A stretch of 22,166 nt of DNA from positions 131,468,930-131,491,095 of the forward strand of contig JBOZIK010000001.1 of assembly GCA_051453625.1 (NCBI GenBank), given 5' to 3'. This stretch comes from Welwitschia mirabilis. Taxonomy: Eukaryota; Gnetophyta; Gnetopsida; Welwitschiales. Shown here piece by piece: positions 20,400 to 22,166 of this stretch. The notes beneath the pieces are model-generated. The model did not search any database. It was not told where the DNA came from and saw only the letters and a program-made list of their open reading frames with translations. Numbering within the stretch: the stretch's first letter is position 1; every line of letters begins with the position of its first letter. Both the position numbers and the translations under genes were made by a program.

Positions 20400-21420
20400 C
20401 TTTATACATAGGCTTTCTTTTGTGCTAACGTTGAGAAATGGAAAGAAGCCATGAGAGAAGAATGGAGTTCCCTAATGCAAAACAACACGTGGAAAATGGT
20501 AGAACTTCCTAAGGGGCATAAAGCATTTCTAAGCAGATGGTTATTTAACCTGGAAAATGAGGTGAATGGGGAGAGATGCAACAACACTATAATAGTGGCT
20601 CTTGCTTTTGTTGCTTATTCGGATTTGGGGTTGGAACAATTGGGTGTCAAAATAGATTTTCGCTATGATGATTTGGATGTGGAGATCTACATATAGTAGT
20701 TTGATCATGGATGGATACATGGATCTTCAAGAACCCCATCCTATTTACTGGTTTAGGAAAAGTGTCTATGGCTTAAAACAATCCCCTAGGCAAGGCTACA
20801 AAAAGTTTGGCTATTTCATGGATCGATGGCCATTTAAGAGAAGTGCTTCTAATCATTGTGTCTACTTCTATAGAAATGTGAAAGGTAAATTTGTCATTCC
20901 ATTGTTGTATATTGATAAAATGTTGATTATAGGGAATGAAGAGGAAGAATTCAAAGTTTAAAAGATGAAATGAATAGGCAGTTTGCCATGAGAGACTTAG
21001 GGTAGGCTAAACAAATACTTGGCATGAAAGCACAAAAGAAATAGAGCACAAAAGAAGCTTTGGTTGAGCCAAGTGATAACATTAACAAGGTGTTGAAATG
21101 ATTTGGCATTTGAGCCAAGTGATAACATTAACAAGGTGTTGAAATGATTTGGCATTTGAGCCAAGTGATACCATTAACAAGGTGCTGAAATGATTTGGCA
21201 TATGTGGTGCCAAATCTATAAACGCTCCCTTGGTTCCTCATTTCCAACATTCAAACAAGAATTCTCTCAGCAAAATGGAAGAACTTAAACAAGGTAAAAA
21301 CATTTCTTATCAGTCTGCTATTGGATCTCTCATCTATGCTACAGTGTGCATATGTATGAGCAACTATGATTGGGACCATTAGCTTGCATTGAAGTGAGTT
21401 TTGCTATATTTTATGTAGGC
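20400..21420 (+). pseudogene. Copia segment C: reverse transcriptase and RNase H remnant
   Basis: A second Copia reverse transcriptase begins directly after B. VEKWKEAMREEWSSLMQNNT, WKMVELPKGHKAF and SRWLFNLENEVNGE (about 20428-20575) are followed by ALAFVAYSDLGLEQLGVKID (with about 25 residues of the KARLV.KG..Q stretch deleted), then FRKSVYGLKQSPRQGYKKFG (from about 20752). The catalytic box is YIDKM (20908-20922), the second Asp replaced by Lys. After a frameshift come SLKDEMNRQFAMRDLG and ILGMKAQKK. Beyond the 46-bp repeats come GAKSINAPLVPHFQHSNKNS and SYQSAIGSLIYATVC (about 21204-21347), the linker to RNase H. C could be the 3' part of element A left beyond inserted B, or an independent copy. 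Confidence 0.8.
21065..21202. repeat. 46-bp tandem repeat, three copies
   Basis: Units at 21065-21110, 21111-21156 and 21157-21202 each begin TGAGCCAAGTGATAMCATTA. The first two are identical; the third has a few substitutions (ATACCATT, GTGCTG, GGCATA). The unit encodes part of the RNase H linker (EPSDNINKVLK), and its length disrupts the frame. Confidence 0.95.
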
Positions 21421-21979
21421 CACTTTTAAGACCTGTGATGCAGTGGTTACCCAAACCCCATAAGAAGGATCCAAACTCAAATAATTAAAGTGTAACGTTG
21501 CAAGAACACACCTCCAAAAATGATGGAATTGTATCATTGAAAATGTTCACTATAATATTACAAATATTTTCTGAAATCAATTCAAAAAACCTGGAAGGGA
21601 CATCTATTATCGATTTTGAAGCTTCATGTCTTGGTCTTAAAACATTATTATCAAATGGTTGTCATAATCATAGCATGCCACGTAATAAGAGTGCTTTCTA
21701 GAAGATATATTCACTTCAAAAGAATGCTTCTCATAAACAATACTGTGCTTAAAATGAATTCTGGAAATTTTAAACTAAAGCTCTTAATCATTGAAAATCA
21801 AACATTTCACATGCATATTGTAATATCCTTTTCATATGCAATAAACCACTCACATCAAAGATCAGAGAATGCTACTATCAATACTGTACTGATTTGGTAG
21901 ACCGCAAATCACATGCTCCTTTTAAAATCAAAGAAATCTTTTGAATGAACAAATATATTCTTGGGAAGCGAGAGGAATT
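21421..21979. other. Unassigned AT-rich DNA downstream of Copia C
   Basis: No Copia coding similarity continues past about 21420 and no polypurine tract/LTR junction was identified. Open frames of 67 and 94 codons overlap in different frames and resemble nothing known. Confidence 0.4.
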
Positions 21980-22166
21980 CAAATAAGCAAAAATCTCATT
22001 CATTTGTTAACAAAGAACTTAAACTAAAATGACTTAATTGTTACAAATCTAACAACAAGAAAGTACTTGAACAAGAATGGAACAGCAAACATACAAAAGA
22101 AAACAACACAGAATTTACGTGGTTCGGGCTCTTGTTACCCTACATCCACGAGAAGCAATGCAGAGC
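21980..22166 (-). mobile_element. Probable partial Copia LTR in reverse orientation, cut by the window edge
   Basis: Read on the minus strand, CTCGTGGATGTAGGGTAACA followed by CCCGAACCACGTAAATTCTG resembles the ..GTGGACGTAGG..(N)..GAACCACGTAAATTCTTGTG.. block found in the R/U5 part of many plant Copia LTRs. It is followed by a T-rich stretch, as is usual there. No primer-binding site was found on its 3' side, so it may be solo or truncated. Confidence 0.45.

Noticed and set aside
1-22166. CRISPR array, rRNA operon, riboswitch or prokaryote-type operon
   Set aside because: No regularly spaced identical repeats with unique spacers, no rRNA motifs, and gene structure is clearly spliced and plant-like.

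Overview
The window looks like nuclear DNA of a seed plant, most probably a large, repeat-rich genome such as a gymnosperm. It is AT-rich and has few coding exons. Those exons have plant-type GT..AG splice sites and belong to plant protein families, and most of the rest is decayed retrotransposon and tandem-repeat DNA. The gymnosperm assignment is inferred from the very long LTR and the long gene-poor spacing; no diagnostic marker was seen.

Layout: a 21-bp minisatellite with GGGACGTCCC-type palindromes (about 10-128) is followed by unrecognised, presumably intronic DNA. The last two coding exons of an RNF170/DUF1232-type E3 ubiquitin ligase lie at 2077-2128 and 2220-2344 (+). Their 3' flank (about 2600-6890) has grown by at least five separate tandem duplications, the largest about 774 bp, with a compound microsatellite born inside one copy. 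A tRNA-derived SINE (minus strand, 7432-7556) comes next. It is followed by a 2.9-kb LTR (7655-10564) bounded by TG..CA inverted ends and a perfect 5-bp target duplication ATTTA, with no internal genes, so probably a solo Gypsy-type LTR.

A second gene starts at 12061 (+): exon 1 (111 codons) of a Nodulin-like/NFD4-family major-facilitator membrane protein, ending at a GTATGT donor at 12394. No matching exon 2 was found in the remaining 9.8 kb. If the gene is intact, everything from 12394 to the end is its first intron. That stretch holds a 12-N assembly gap, a second copy of the same SINE (plus strand, about 12867-13000), possibly a third SINE-like copy, and a cluster of decayed Copia retrotransposons in the gene's own orientation.

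The Copia cluster has three coding segments. A (about 15.5-16.95 kb) carries gag, protease and the pre-integrase domain. B (about 16.95-20.3 kb) runs from its LTR and tRNA-Met primer site through gag, protease, integrase, reverse transcriptase and RNase H. C (about 20.4-21.42 kb) carries reverse transcriptase and RNase H only. All have frameshifts and stops and have lost catalytic residues, so none is autonomous. The right edge looks like part of another Copia LTR in reverse orientation.

The two host genes are unrelated neighbours: one acts in ER-associated ubiquitination, the other is a putative membrane transporter. No novel multi-gene system was found. The most notable signals are the well-delimited long LTR, the duplication-prone 3' flank, the SINE family and the transposon-loaded putative intron.
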